A stretch of 64,000 nt of DNA, taken from contig NZ_CP097291.1 of NCBI RefSeq assembly GCF_027595165.1, positions 1,302,001 to 1,366,000 of the forward strand, written 5' to 3'. The stretch comes from Providencia sp. PROV188. Its GTDB lineage: Bacteria; Pseudomonadota; Gammaproteobacteria; Enterobacterales; Enterobacteriaceae. Both the position numbers and the translations under genes were made by a program. The first letter of the stretch is position 1, and every line of letters starts with the position of its first letter. This document shows, one piece after another, positions 48,459 through 57,890 of this stretch. The notes under the pieces were generated by a model. That model was not told where the DNA came from, ran no database searches, and saw only the letters and a list, made by a program, of their open reading frames with translations.

Positions 48459-49067
48459 TTATTTTTTAGTCGTTTTAGGTTTTATGGTTTCTTTTTCTGG
48501 TTCTGGGCAGGCTGGTTTTAATCCGCCTTTACACGCTTTACTAATATATTCAGCGCCGAGTTTTTCATTAAACTCAGTTCCCTCACCATTTTGTAGCATT
48601 TTTCCTAATTGATATTCAGCAGGTGGAAATTTTTTATCGGCTGCTTTTTGGAACCACTCAAAAGCCACGAGATAATTTTGTTTTACGCCAGCACCTTGGT
48701 AATAGAATTGACCCATATAGTTTATGGCTTCAGGATTTCCCTTATTCGCCGATTTCTCAATCCAACCATAAGCTGTTTCAAAATCAGATTGAACGCCATT
48801 ACCATTAAGATACATATCACCTAGGAATAGTTGAGCGTCCGCATTGCCTTTATTGGCAGCCATCGTAAGCCATTTCTTTGCTTTCGGATAATCTTGCTTA
48901 ATTTCGTTACCAACATAGTAACCAATGCCTAGCATAACTTGAGCTTTCACATCCCCTTTTTGTGCTTGTTGTTCAATTTGCTTAATGACTTCAGGAGGAA
49001 CAGGAGCTGCAAAAGTTAAATTTGTTGAAAATATAAATAAAGAAATAAAGGTCAATAATCGTAACAT
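48459..49067 (-). CDS. Secreted Sel1-like repeat protein
   Basis: The 202-residue product has a signal peptide (MLRLLTFISLFIFSTNLTFA, cleavage before APVPPE) and then about four Sel1-like repeats of 36 residues, each with the pattern A-x-x-x-L-G-x-x-Y-x-x-G (AQVMLGIGYYVGNEIKQDYPKA, AQLFLGDMYLNGNGVQSD, AINYMGQFYYQGAGVKQN and AEYQLGKMLQNGEGTEFN). It ends in a lysine-rich tail KPKTTKK. Such proteins act as interaction scaffolds in the periplasm or secreted. The partner is unknown. Its function cannot be specified from neighbours. Confidence 0.82.
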   Translation of the reverse strand: MLRLLTFISLFIFSTNLTFAAPVPPEVIKQIEQQAQKGDVKAQVMLGIGYYVGNEIKQDYPKAKKWLTMAANKGNADAQLFLGDMYLNGNGVQSDFETAYGWIEKSANKGNPEAINYMGQFYYQGAGVKQNYLVAFEWFQKAADKKFPPAEYQLGKMLQNGEGTEFNEKLGAEYISKACKGGLKPACPEPEKETIKPKTTKK

Positions 49068-49798
49068 AAGGCTTTCCGTATCTTAAGTTGGCTATGAATA
49101 TCCTTATTTCAAGATAAACTCGAAACGGTGTTAACAGTTATTAATTACAGGATATAACCATCAACGCATCAAATACTCTACTTCTATAATTTATAAATAT
49201 CAACGCCCCATCAAAAATACAGAGTAAACGAGCCTTTTACTCCTCAGGGGTGAATATTCAAAATATTTTTCTTCATTATAAGCCCGCGGTGATTCTCTTT
49301 GACGCGATAAATGAGTAAAAATTAAATATTACTCCTAATAACGAACTAGTTATTTATATCGAAAATTAACAATAGAAATACAAAATACGGAACTATTGCA
49401 AAGAATAGTAGTGGTTATCATGGTGTCTTGTGATGTTTAGCACGAAATAAAAGGATAATTGTTGGAATTGTTAATAATCACTTATGGGTTATTAAAAGAC
49501 TAACACCTTTAAAAACAAAGGGTTATAATTATCGCGTCTAAAAACAATTAATAGGGATTATTTCCGTCGATAGATAGAGATATTTACGTCGGATTGCTCT
49601 TTTTAGAGAAAAATATTCTCTTTATTGGGGGTTTTATAGGTTAATAAAGAGATAATTTTTCTCTCACATATCCTCTATGATGGAATCATTATAATAGCCT
49701 GCAAATAATTAAGGTTATTGAAAGAAATAACCACTTAAGTCGCATCTAAAACAAAAAAAATTCTCTTTTAAGAGTTCAACAATATTAAGTGAGTAATT
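49068..49798. other. Long AT-rich intergenic region upstream of the serine transporter gene
   Basis: This 731-base gap holds no gene I can support. Visible elements are a hairpin GAGTAAA/TTTACTC (49222-49242), a pair of CGTCG words (near 49567 and 49589), a hairpin AGAGAA/TTCTCT near 49605-49622 and a dyad at 49713-49732. A weak CRP-like half site TGTGA is near 49429. It probably contains the promoters of the Sel1 gene (minus) and the transporter (plus) and perhaps an unrecognised leader or small RNA. Confidence 0.4.
49713..49732. promoter_or_regulatory. Dyad upstream of the serine transporter gene
   Basis: GGTTATT and AATAACC flank GAAAGA, with imperfect outer symmetry TTAA on both sides. 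It lies 66 bases before the transporter ATG. It could be an operator or leader hairpin. The regulator is not known. Confidence 0.4.
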
Positions 49799-51127
49799 AT
49801 GGCTACGATCCCTACAATAGATAATGTCGATGATGGAAAAGCTTCTACGGCGGCTTCTCGTGCAGGCATGACACAAGAACAATGGCGTGCTGCCACTAAG
49901 TTTGATGGCACAGATGTTGGTTGGGTGATTATGAGTATCGGGATGGCGATTGGTGCGGGGATTGTTTTTCTCCCCGTACAAGTTGGCTTGATGGGTTTAT
50001 GGGTATTTTTGCTATCATCCGTTGTCGGTTATCCTGCAATGTATTTGTTTCAGCGTCTGTTTATTAATACGCTGGCGGAATCACCAGAATGTAAAGATTA
50101 TCCAAGTGTGATCAGCGGATATCTAGGTAAAAACTGGGGTATGCTGCTTGGGGCACTCTATTTTATTATGCTGGTAATTTGGATGTTTGTTTATTCAACG
50201 GCAATCACGAATGACAGTGCATCATATTTTCAGACTTTTGGTGTAACGGATGGGTTATTATCTGAAAGTCCTTGGTATGGTCTGGTTCTGATTTGTATTT
50301 TAGTCGCCATTTCTTCTCGCGGTGAAAAACTGCTATTTAAGCTTTCAAGCTTTATGGTTCTGACTAAATTATTTGTGGTTGCCGCATTGGGTATTTCCAT
50401 GGTCGGGATGTGGCACTTATATAATGTGGGTTCATTGCCGCCTGTTGGTCGCTTATTCAAAGAGGCAGTCATCACACTACCTTTCACATTAACATCGATT
50501 CTGTTTATTCAAACATTAAGCCCAATGGTGATTTCATTCCGTAGCCAAAACGTGAACCGTGAAGTGGCTCGTTATAAAGCTCTGCGTGCAATGAATATCG
50601 CGTTTATTGTTTTATTCTGTACCGTCTTTTTCTACGCAGTATCATTCACATTAGCTATGGGGCACGATGAAGCGGTGAAAGCTTACGAGCAGAATATTTC
50701 TGCATTGGCTATCGCAGCGAAATTCTTCCCAGGTGGTTGGGTGACTGTCGTCAGCGTCATGCTAAATATCTTTGCCGTCATGACCGCATTCTTTGGGGTT
50801 TATTTAGGTTTCCGTGAAGCCACTCAAGGCATTGTGATGAACATATTACAACGTATTATGCCGGTTGAGCGTATTAATGAAAATTGGGTGAAGAACGGCA
50901 TTATGATTTTTGCTGTGCTATTAGCATGGGGAGCTATTATCCTGAACGCACCAGTGCTGAGCTTCACATCAATCTGTAGTCCAATTTTCGGGATGGTGGG
51001 TTGTTTAATTCCAGCGTATTTAGTCTATAAAGTCCCTATGTTGCATAAATATAAAGGTATTTCTTTATATCTGATTATTTTTACCGGAATTTTACTGTGT
51101 ATCTCTCCATTCTTAGCATTCGCTTAA
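49799..51127 (+). CDS. dlsT: Serine/cysteine transporter, DlsT (YhaO/CyuP) type, HAAAP family
   Basis: This inner-membrane proton- or sodium-coupled amino acid transporter has 442 residues and 11 or so membrane segments. Its sequence follows E. coli YhaO (DlsT/CyuP) closely: GWVIMSIGMAIGAGIVFLPV, GYPAMYLFQRLFINTLAES, YSTAITNDSASYF, LPFTLTSILFIQTLSPMVIS and NAPVLSFTSICSPIFG. In E. coli yhaO pairs with yhaM, a cysteine desulfidase. No yhaM-like gene is adjacent here. D- or L-serine, or cysteine, is the likely substrate. The N-terminus before the first helix is about 20 residues longer than in E. coli. Confidence 0.88.
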   Translation: MATIPTIDNVDDGKASTAASRAGMTQEQWRAATKFDGTDVGWVIMSIGMAIGAGIVFLPVQVGLMGLWVFLLSSVVGYPAMYLFQRLFINTLAESPECKDYPSVISGYLGKNWGMLLGALYFIMLVIWMFVYSTAITNDSASYFQTFGVTDGLLSESPWYGLVLICILVAISSRGEKLLFKLSSFMVLTKLFVVAALGISMVGMWHLYNVGSLPPVGRLFKEAVITLPFTLTSILFIQTLSPMVISFRSQNVNREVARYKALRAMNIAFIVLFCTVFFYAVSFTLAMGHDEAVKAYEQNISALAIAAKFFPGGWVTVVSVMLNIFAVMTAFFGVYLGFREATQGIVMNILQRIMPVERINENWVKNGIMIFAVLLAWGAIILNAPVLSFTSICSPIFGMVGCLIPAYLVYKVPMLHKYKGISLYLIIFTGILLCISPFLAFA

Positions 51128-51143
51128 TGTCGAGAATATGAAT

Positions 51144-51184
51144 AATGTGCGCTCTATCTTAATGATCGGGCGCACATTTTTTAT
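51144..51184 (+). terminator. Terminator after the serine transporter gene
   Basis: A 9-bp stem (AATGTGCGC with GCGCACATT), 17-base loop, is followed by TTTTTATTT. It starts 17 bases after the stop codon. Confidence 0.85.
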
Positions 51185-51220
51185 TTACCAGTATGAATGG
51201 TGGTAAAGAGAGATCCGTGA

Positions 51221-51628
51221 TTACTGTTCAAATAATGGGGTTGGTTTGCCATTTTCATCAATAGCCACGAAATTAAACTGTCCGTGGATCACTTCTTCTC
51301 GTCCCTCAGCGTACATATCTTCTAAAAAGATAGAGACATTAACGGTAAGGCTAGTGCGACCAACTCGGATTACTTCCCCGACTAATTCAACGATGGTGCC
51401 TGATGGGATAGGGTGGGTAAAATTGATTTTTTCTGTGGAGACGGTTACCAATCTTTTGCGGCAAAAACGGGTCGCGGTAATGAAGGAAACTTCGTCCATC
51501 CATGCTAATGCAGTCCCACCGAACAGAGTGCTATGGTGGTTAGTGGTGGTTGGGAATACCACTTTAGAAACATGGGTAACAGATTGTTCAATTTTTTGTT
51601 TGATTACATCATCAACGTCGGAACGCAT
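51221..51628 (-). CDS. Hotdog-fold acyl-CoA thioesterase
   Basis: The 135-residue product belongs to the YciA/BACH-type acyl-CoA hydrolases. The family block TNHHSTLFGGTALAWMDEVSFITA contains the catalytic-type aspartate D45, followed by TVSTEKINFTHPIPSGTIVELVGEVIRVGRTSLTV. YciA of E. coli has IFGGWLMSQMD and FLRPVAVGDVV at the same places, but overall similarity is moderate, so it is a relative and not clearly yciA. It hydrolyses acyl-CoA to free acid and CoA. AAGG lies 7 bases before the ATG. Confidence 0.82.
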   Translation of the reverse strand: MRSDVDDVIKQKIEQSVTHVSKVVFPTTTNHHSTLFGGTALAWMDEVSFITATRFCRKRLVTVSTEKINFTHPIPSGTIVELVGEVIRVGRTSLTVNVSIFLEDMYAEGREEVIHGQFNFVAIDENGKPTPLFEQ

Positions 51629-51768
51629 ATTTAAGCCTTACTTTCTTTGAATTCTCACTATTTAAAAACTTGAACCGGGAAAGATAATTACTTACCGGAA
51701 CATTAATGTACATATCATTAATGTTGCCGATAAGTGTAATCCTGATCACAAATAAATACAGTGATTAA

Positions 51769-52575
51769 TCAAAAGTGAATCGTTCCGGCTAAAAAGAGTG
51801 TTGCTTTTCCCGTCATTTTGACGCGATTTTGTTCAACTAAGCAGTGTATTTTTCCACCACGTGCAGAAATTTGGTGACCTAATACTGGGTTTTTCTGTAA
51901 GCGTTTAGCCCAAAGAGGAGCAATCGCACAGTGAGAGGTGCCAGTGACGGGATCTTCATTAACACCTTTGGCTGGCGCAAAATAGCGAGAGACAAAGTCA
52001 CATTGTTCGTCGTGAGTTGGGCTATCAGCACTTTTCGCGGTAATGGTTAATCCCTGCAAAGGTAATTGTGCAAGACGCAACATATCGGGATGGCAATTCT
52101 GCACTTGTTCTGGTGAATCAACAAAACAGATATAGCGATCTTTGGCTAAATACAGTTCAGAAATAGGGGTTCCGAGGATCTCGCTTAATTGTGGATATTG
52201 GCTTAAATCGGCAGGTTCACAATCTAAAATAGGGAAGTCTAATGTGAAGCCTTCTTGATTTTTATGAACCGTCAGTTCTCCAGATAAGGACTGAAATACA
52301 ATAGGGTTTGCTGGGTGCTGCTTAAACTGGTTCAAAATATATGAAGCGGCAAGGGTAGCATGACCACACAATTTAACTTCCATCACCGGTGTAAACCAGC
52401 GGATATGTTCACCTACCAGAAAAGCCGTTTCAGATAAGTTAATTTCGGCGGCGATAGCGATAAGCTTGTCATCAGGAAGCCACTCATCAAGTAAAACGAT
52501 AGCGGCCGGATTGCCATGAAATAGGGTATCAGTGAACGCATCGACATAATAAACCGGAACAGACAGTGTGCTCAT
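51769..52575 (-). CDS. PhzF-family isomerase-like protein
   Basis: The 268-residue product has the diaminopimelate-epimerase-like PhzF fold. The N-terminal VDAFTDTLFHGNPAAIVLLDEWLP and the catalytic glutamate E49 in INLSETAFL are typical, as are KLCGHATLAASYIL and the C-terminal DPVTGTSHCAIAPLW. PhzF enzymes isomerise small carboxylates. E. coli YddE is a relative of unknown substrate. No phenazine genes are in the window, so a phenazine role is not implied. Upstream is the POT transporter gene, on the same strand. Confidence 0.88.
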   Translation of the reverse strand: MSTLSVPVYYVDAFTDTLFHGNPAAIVLLDEWLPDDKLIAIAAEINLSETAFLVGEHIRWFTPVMEVKLCGHATLAASYILNQFKQHPANPIVFQSLSGELTVHKNQEGFTLDFPILDCEPADLSQYPQLSEILGTPISELYLAKDRYICFVDSPEQVQNCHPDMLRLAQLPLQGLTITAKSADSPTHDEQCDFVSRYFAPAKGVNEDPVTGTSHCAIAPLWAKRLQKNPVLGHQISARGGKIHCLVEQNRVKMTGKATLFLAGTIHF

Positions 52576-52720
52576 CGTAAAAGATCCTTGAAAGGAAATA
52601 ACGCATTATGATTAGAAAAGTGAGGGAAGAGTAGCACGAGATTTGCAGTATTGAGGAGAGGTTGGCGCAATAATTTTTGAGATTATTACGCCAACAACGA
52701 TTATCTAATAACGAATAATA

Positions 52721-54253
52721 TTATTTCGCTTTTGCTTCGTTTTTATCTGCGTTTTGCAGCATTTTTCTGACAGGAATAATCAGGGCCGCTAGCACAACAG
52801 CACAAATAACCAGTGCGATAGAAACGTGGGAGAACAGGTCTGGCATTGAATCCAGTTGGTCTTTACGGATATTACCACCCATGATACCTGCTGCTAAGTT
52901 ACCCAGCGCACTTGCACAGAACCATAATCCCATCACCTGACCGCGCATTTTCTGTGGTGCAAGTAATGTCATGGTTGCCAAGCCAATTGGGCTTAAGCAC
53001 AGTTCACCTAAAGTTAGTAATAAAATACTGCCGACTAACCAGAATGGTGAAACGCCAGTTTGTGTTGCCAGAACGTGGTTAGCTGCAACCATCATGACCG
53101 CAAAACCACCCGCAGCGAACAGGATACCAATCACAAACTTCGTCATACTGCTTGGGTTCAGATTACGCTTAGCCAAAGAAGGCCAGAACCAGCTGAAAAT
53201 AGGCGCTAACAGAATGATAAATAAGGCGTTGATTGATTGGAACCAAATGGTTGGGATTTCGAAGTTACCCCATTGGCGATCGGTATAGTCACGCGCAAAG
53301 ATATTAAATGATGTTGGCTTTTGTTCAAATGCAGACCAGAAGAACGCCGCAGCAATTAACAGAATCAAACAAGCCAGTAAGCGAGAGCGCTCACTGCTGT
53401 TTAAACCTGCACAGAAGAACATGAAAATAAAGTAGATACCCACACACGTAGAAATAATGTAAGCCGAGCTTTTTGCTATTACTGAAGGGTTGAATGGAAT
53501 AGTGCCATTATTGATTAACACCACCAGTACAGCCAGTGCAGCCATGGCAACAGCAACCCATTTACCGACGTTTTTACGTTGAACGGTAGGGTGATTCCAT
53601 GTGGAATCTAAGCCAACTTCTTTGTCATAACGACGCATTTGTGGGATCGCGTAGAAACGGAAGATAAGCAGGGCAACTAACATACCCAAACCACCTAAAC
53701 CGAAACCTAAATGCCAGCCGTATTTTTCATGTAATGGGCCGATAATTAATGGGGCAATAAATGAACCCATATTGATACCCATGTAGAACAGAGAGAAACC
53801 GCCATCACGACGCGTATCTTCTTTCTTATACAGGGTTCCAACCATTACGGTGATACAGGTTTTAAATAAACCGGTACCTAATACGATCAACAGCAGTCCC
53901 ACGAAGAAGAATGTATTGGTAAATAATGCAGACAGCGCAATCGACAAGTGACCCAATGCAATGATCAAAGAACCATACCAAACGGCACGACGCTGACCTA
54001 ACCAGTTATCCGCGAGCCAGCCACCCGGTAATGAAGTGATATAAACACCACCCGCGAAGATACCCACGATAGCAGATGCTTGTTCAATCGGCAGCCCCAT
54101 GCCACCTTGCAACAAAGTTGCACTCATAAAGAGGATTAAAAGAGGACGAACACCATAGAAAGAAAAACGTTCCCACATTTCGGTGAGGAAAAGCGAACTC
54201 AACGGGTAAGGATGCCCGAAAAAAGTTTTAGTTTTAGTCGCAGAATGACTCAT
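52721..54253 (-). CDS. Peptide:proton symporter, POT/PTR family
   Basis: This inner-membrane di- and tripeptide importer has 510 residues and about 14 hydrophobic segments. The POT signature ExxERF is E25, E28, R29 and F30 in TEMWERFSFYG. A second block, GLFKTCITVMVGTLY with YMGINMGSFIAPLI, fits the PTR2 pattern, and the C-terminal half has FEQKPTSFNIFARD. The sequence does not follow E. coli DtpA closely (510 against about 500 residues with different loops), so I give no dtp symbol. GGAG lies 8 bases before the ATG. Confidence 0.9.
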   Translation of the reverse strand: MSHSATKTKTFFGHPYPLSSLFLTEMWERFSFYGVRPLLILFMSATLLQGGMGLPIEQASAIVGIFAGGVYITSLPGGWLADNWLGQRRAVWYGSLIIALGHLSIALSALFTNTFFFVGLLLIVLGTGLFKTCITVMVGTLYKKEDTRRDGGFSLFYMGINMGSFIAPLIIGPLHEKYGWHLGFGLGGLGMLVALLIFRFYAIPQMRRYDKEVGLDSTWNHPTVQRKNVGKWVAVAMAALAVLVVLINNGTIPFNPSVIAKSSAYIISTCVGIYFIFMFFCAGLNSSERSRLLACLILLIAAAFFWSAFEQKPTSFNIFARDYTDRQWGNFEIPTIWFQSINALFIILLAPIFSWFWPSLAKRNLNPSSMTKFVIGILFAAGGFAVMMVAANHVLATQTGVSPFWLVGSILLLTLGELCLSPIGLATMTLLAPQKMRGQVMGLWFCASALGNLAAGIMGGNIRKDQLDSMPDLFSHVSIALVICAVVLAALIIPVRKMLQNADKNEAKAK

Positions 54254-54631
54254 CTGTGAACTCCAATACGTTGTGACTTAAGAGGTTGTGCCGAATTGTG
54301 AATGTGGAGCAGAAACTCCATCACTGTTTTTTATTGATATGTTAATGCTGTGTTGCAAACATATTTTCGGCATACATTATTATAAAATTGCTAATAAGCA
54401 GAATGAATTTATCGTAAGAAAGTCAGTTTTAAGATGAAAATTCGATGTAACTCTCATTCTTACGATAAGGGGGCACAGAATAACGGATTTTTATTGACAA
54501 TAAAAGAATGTTTTTTGAATCGATTAAGTTAATTAAAAACAATGAGTTACAAAATGTTTTTTGCGCTTATAAACTTTTCGTGGAAAAGATAATAAAAAGT
54601 TATGTTTTGGCGTAAAAGGGACACATTAACA
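54254..54631. other. Intergenic region upstream of the POT transporter
   Basis: This 378-base AT-rich gap separates the mdtG stop from the POT start (both minus strand). It contains a small hairpin CTTTTC-GTG-GAAAAG (54574-54588), which could be a weak terminator for mdtG. No gene or recognised operator was seen. Confidence 0.4.
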
Positions 54632-55855
54632 TTACTCTTTAGAGGGAGATGCTCTTAAACCATCGGATTGCTTCCTAATGATAAGCCAAGAGTAAATGAG
54701 GTTGACCAACACTAATACGGCGGTGAAGAAGAACACGGCTCTAAAGCCGTATGTTGCTGCAACAAAGGAACCCATTAAAGGACCCGTGACATTACCTACA
54801 TCGCGTAATGCTTGGTTGTAGCTAAATATTCGCCCAGTGATTTGGTGAGAAATATTATAAATAATTAAGGTTTGTACGGCGGGTAACAGCGCGGCGTTAA
54901 GGGCGCCGAGTAAGAAGCGCAGAGCGCCTAATTCCCAATAACTGCTGACGAGCCCCATCGGAAATAGAACAAAAATTGAGGCGGCAAGTACGGCTAATAA
55001 AACACGGTCAGGTCCAATGCGATCGCTCAGTTTACCGAGCATAGGGGCGCTAATCAGTGCAGCAACGCCGGGAATGGATGCAATAATCCCACTGATAAAA
55101 GCAAGATTATCAATTGAGTCTGAAAGCTCCCGAACATACAGGGTGATCACTGGGTTAATCGAACCAATCGATGCTTGGATGATCATGGTGGTGAAAAATA
55201 GGCTGATCACTAAGTTTTTATTACGTAAAGAGGCAAAAACTTGTTTTCCGGTCAGAGCATCTTTGCGTGAAACGGGGGTAAAACGCTCACGGACGTAGAA
55301 AAGTGTCACAAAAAAGCAGATAAACAACACACTAGCGGTAATAAAGAATACTGGGCGCAAGCCATATTGGTCGGCAAGTAATCCACCAATCAGTGGACCA
55401 ATCAATGCGCCGCTCACCGCGCCAGTTGCCAAGACACCCATCGCCCAACCGCTTTTATTCACGGGGACTTGGGTGGCAATTAGCGCATTGGCATTCGGGA
55501 CAAACCCGCCAAGTAAGCCTAAAAGCGCCCGTAAAGCCAAAAGTTGCCAAATATTCTGCGCAAAGCCAATCAGCACCATGACAATCGCCATCCCAAGGGC
55601 AGAGCGCAGCAACATTAATTTACGACCGTGGCGGTCAGAAAGGCGCCCCCAAAAAGGTGCGGCAATAGCGGAAAATAGGAAGGTAATACTGAAAACGGCA
55701 CCAGTCCATAAATTCAAAGAGCCATGGTCAGTAATACCAAGTTCTTCGATATACAGAGGAAGAAAAGGCATGATCAAGCTGAAGGCAGCGCCCGTTAGAA
55801 AGCAGCCGAACCAGACGATGTAGAGGTTTTTTTTCCAGTAAGTACTTTTCTTCAT
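54632..55855 (-). CDS. mdtG: MFS multidrug efflux transporter MdtG
   Basis: MdtG is a 12-segment major facilitator drug:proton antiporter. Overproduction of the E. coli protein gives resistance to fosfomycin and deoxycholate. The 407-residue length matches E. coli (408). Family motifs are [23 protein letters not shown], the MFS motif [14 protein letters not shown] and [18 protein letters not shown]. The Shine-Dalgarno GGGAG (minus strand) lies inside the terminal repeat of an ERIC element whose end is only three bases from the ATG. lpxL lies upstream on the same strand with two ERIC copies between. Confidence 0.93.
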   Translation of the reverse strand: MKKSTYWKKNLYIVWFGCFLTGAAFSLIMPFLPLYIEELGITDHGSLNLWTGAVFSITFLFSAIAAPFWGRLSDRHGRKLMLLRSALGMAIVMVLIGFAQNIWQLLALRALLGLLGGFVPNANALIATQVPVNKSGWAMGVLATGAVSGALIGPLIGGLLADQYGLRPVFFITASVLFICFFVTLFYVRERFTPVSRKDALTGKQVFASLRNKNLVISLFFTTMIIQASIGSINPVITLYVRELSDSIDNLAFISGIIASIPGVAALISAPMLGKLSDRIGPDRVLLAVLAASIFVLFPMGLVSSYWELGALRFLLGALNAALLPAVQTLIIYNISHQITGRIFSYNQALRDVGNVTGPLMGSFVAATYGFRAVFFFTAVLVLVNLIYSWLIIRKQSDGLRASPSKE

Positions 55856-55858
55856 GTT

Positions 55859-55981
55859 CTCCCTTCATATTTCGCGCCGCAGCGTTGTTGGCTTCATTCA
55901 CGGACCCCAGTCACATACTTGTGTATGCTCCTGGGGATCCACTCATTTGCCGCCTAGCTACAGCACGAACTATTTTGGGAG
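55859..55981. repeat. ERIC element, copy 1
   Basis: The segment begins CTCCCTTCAT and ends ATTTTGGGAG, so its ends are inverted. The core pairs CCCCAGTCACATAC with GTATGCTCCTGGGG around TTGT, the hallmark of enterobacterial repetitive intergenic consensus sequences. Its neighbours GTTGTTGGCTTCATTC and ATTTGCCGCCTAGC also match the ERIC consensus as I know it. ERICs are about 127 bp, non-coding and transcribed as stable hairpins. Confidence 0.9.
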
Positions 55982-55983
55982 CA

Positions 55984-56105
55984 CTCCCTTCATACTTCGC
56001 GCCGCAGCGTTGTTGGCTTCATTCGCGCACCCCAGTCACATACTTGTGTATGCTCCTGGGGATCCACTCATTTGCCGCCTAGCTGCAACACGAACTATTT
56101 TGGGA
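55984..56105. repeat. ERIC element, copy 2, in direct tandem with copy 1
   Basis: This copy has the same layout and orientation as copy 1. I count about five differences over 122 positions, so the two are about 96 percent identical with a 125-base period. It ends 43 bases before the stop codon of the acyltransferase gene on its far side. Confidence 0.9.
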
Positions 56106-56147
56106 TAACTGCCTGCTTCAATGCGAAAAATTTCGGGAATAGGCAGC

Positions 56148-57095
56148 CTAGCGGTGGTGGATTTTATCTAAATCGCCGTACAGGGAAGGTTCTCCCTTTG
56201 GACGCGTTTTAAAACGGCGGTGCATCCACATATATTGCTCTGGCGCTCGTAAAATTTCTTTCTCAATGACCTGATTCATCATCGTTGCGGTGGCGACATT
56301 ATCGTCTACAGGGAAATTATCTACGGCCGGCTGGATCAGCAATTTATAACCCTTACCATCGGGTAAGCGGATAGCTGAAAATGGTACAACGAGTGGATTG
56401 CCAAGAGATAATAAGATTTGTGAGCCATTGGTGGTTGCCGCTTTTTCTACCGCAAATAATGGCGCGAATGAACTGTTTCTAGGACCGTAATCATGGTCAG
56501 GGGCATACCATAAAATTTCCCCTTCTTTTAATACGCGGATCATGCCTTTAACGTCTTTACGGTCGAGCATGTATTTATTGGATTTCAAACGTCCACGAGT
56601 TTGTAGCCAGTCCATCAGTTTATTATCGTTAGCGCGATAAACACCAATGCCGGGATTCAACATACCAAATGCACGACCGCCGATTTCCAACGTTAAGAAA
56701 TGGACGCCTAACACAATAATGCCACGGCCGGTTTCTTGAGCGGCGAGCATATTTTCACGACCTTCAACTTTAAGCCAGCGGCGCACTCGCCAATCAGGCC
56801 AGAACCACGCCATTCCCGTTTCGAAAACACCCATACCGACGGCTTCAAAGTTTTTATCCACCATTTTTTGGCGCTCTTCTTGGCTCATCTCAGGAAAACA
56901 CAATTGCAGATTACGATCGGCAATTTGGACACGTTTTTTTAAGAAGCGCTTGGAGAAACGCCCCAAACGGGTACCTATCCAATAAATGACGGGATAAGGA
57001 AGCAGGACGAGCAGGTAGAGCACGCTAATGCCAAACCAAACTAGCCAGTAGCGAGGATGTAATAAACTTTTTTCAAACTTTGGTGCTGGGATCAT
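56148..57095 (-). CDS. lpxL: Kdo2-lipid A acyltransferase, LpxL/LpxP type
   Basis: This inner-membrane enzyme transfers a secondary acyl chain to Kdo2-lipid IV-A. The 315-residue product follows E. coli LpxL through [37 protein letters not shown], the catalytic HX4E motif [31 protein letters not shown] and [11 protein letters not shown]. The N-terminal membrane segment is about residues 17-40. LpxL and LpxP cannot be separated by eye, so palmitoleoyl transfer remains possible. In E. coli lpxL is near mdtG but divergent, here both are on the minus strand with ERICs between. Confidence 0.88.
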   Translation of the reverse strand: MIPAPKFEKSLLHPRYWLVWFGISVLYLLVLLPYPVIYWIGTRLGRFSKRFLKKRVQIADRNLQLCFPEMSQEERQKMVDKNFEAVGMGVFETGMAWFWPDWRVRRWLKVEGRENMLAAQETGRGIIVLGVHFLTLEIGGRAFGMLNPGIGVYRANDNKLMDWLQTRGRLKSNKYMLDRKDVKGMIRVLKEGEILWYAPDHDYGPRNSSFAPLFAVEKAATTNGSQILLSLGNPLVVPFSAIRLPDGKGYKLLIQPAVDNFPVDDNVATATMMNQVIEKEILRAPEQYMWMHRRFKTRPKGEPSLYGDLDKIHHR

Positions 57096-57162
57096 TGTTT
57101 TTTCGGTTTCTACTTAAGTGGATTTCAATTAAAAATAGCTTGTTAATCTGAATGATATCAAA

Positions 57163-57759
57163 TTAACCCGCAAAAAGTTGTGCTGTTTGCATGGTGCTCA
57201 TTAATTCGGCAAGGTTTCTCACTGCCATTTTTTCCATCACTCGTGAGCGATGTACTTCAACGGTTCGCACAGATACGCAAGCGACTTCTGCAATTTCACG
57301 GTTAATTAGCCCTTGAAGCACATAGGTGCAAACGTCTTTTTCTTTCGGCGTTAAGGTTTCATAACGCTGTTTAATCAATGTGCGTTCAGTGGCTTTTATA
57401 GTTTGTAAGCGAGCTTGCTCAAGGGTTTCGGCAAGCTGCTGACTATCAATGGGTTTTTGTAAAAAATCGATAGCGCCTAATTTCACCTGTTCAACCGCCA
57501 TCGGGATATCCCCATGACCAGAAAGGAAAATCACCGCGAGGGTGCTTTGCTGCTCTTTCAGGTATTGATGTACTTGGCGCCCGTCAAATTTTGGCATACG
57601 CATATCGAGCAATACAATACCTTCCTCATGCAGAGGGGCTTGCTGGATGAACTGCTCACTGTCGTTCCATACGGTAACGTTATAGCCGAGCGTTTCGAGT
57701 AAAAATTGACAGGAATCAGTGACATCGGTGTCATCGTCGACAAGGTGAATGACTGGCAT
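57163..57759 (-). CDS. ttrR: Tetrathionate response regulator TtrR
   Basis: TtrR is the response regulator that activates ttrBCA with tetrathionate. The 198-residue product has a receiver domain with acidic pair D9-D10, phospho-acceptor D52 in VLLDMRMP and K102-type lysine in DFLQKPID, then a LuxR/FixJ-type helix-turn-helix (LTPKEKDVCTYVLQGLINREIAEVACVSVRTVEVHR). It resembles Salmonella TtrR along most of its length. The gene follows ttrS after a 131-base gap on the same strand. Confidence 0.92.
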   Translation of the reverse strand: MPVIHLVDDDTDVTDSCQFLLETLGYNVTVWNDSEQFIQQAPLHEEGIVLLDMRMPKFDGRQVHQYLKEQQSTLAVIFLSGHGDIPMAVEQVKLGAIDFLQKPIDSQQLAETLEQARLQTIKATERTLIKQRYETLTPKEKDVCTYVLQGLINREIAEVACVSVRTVEVHRSRVMEKMAVRNLAELMSTMQTAQLFAG

Positions 57760-57890
57760 TAATTCATACCTCGTGGCTTATTTCTTGTTTGTATAAGTAT
57801 CTTGCTTATATAAATGGTATCCATAACATTGTCACATATAGTTATTGGGAATGTTATCTTTTGTGTGGCAAAACATGCGCTATATTCTGA

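Noticed and set aside
49427..49445. CRP-like site TTGTGATGTTTAGCACGAA upstream of the serine transporter gene
   Set aside because: Only one half-site matches well. The other half has at least two mismatches, and it lies over 350 bases from the gene.
55854..56108. Frames of 65-84 codons inside the ERIC pair
   Set aside because: They arise from the repeat sequence, which is known to be non-coding, and their repeating peptides reflect the tandem copy.
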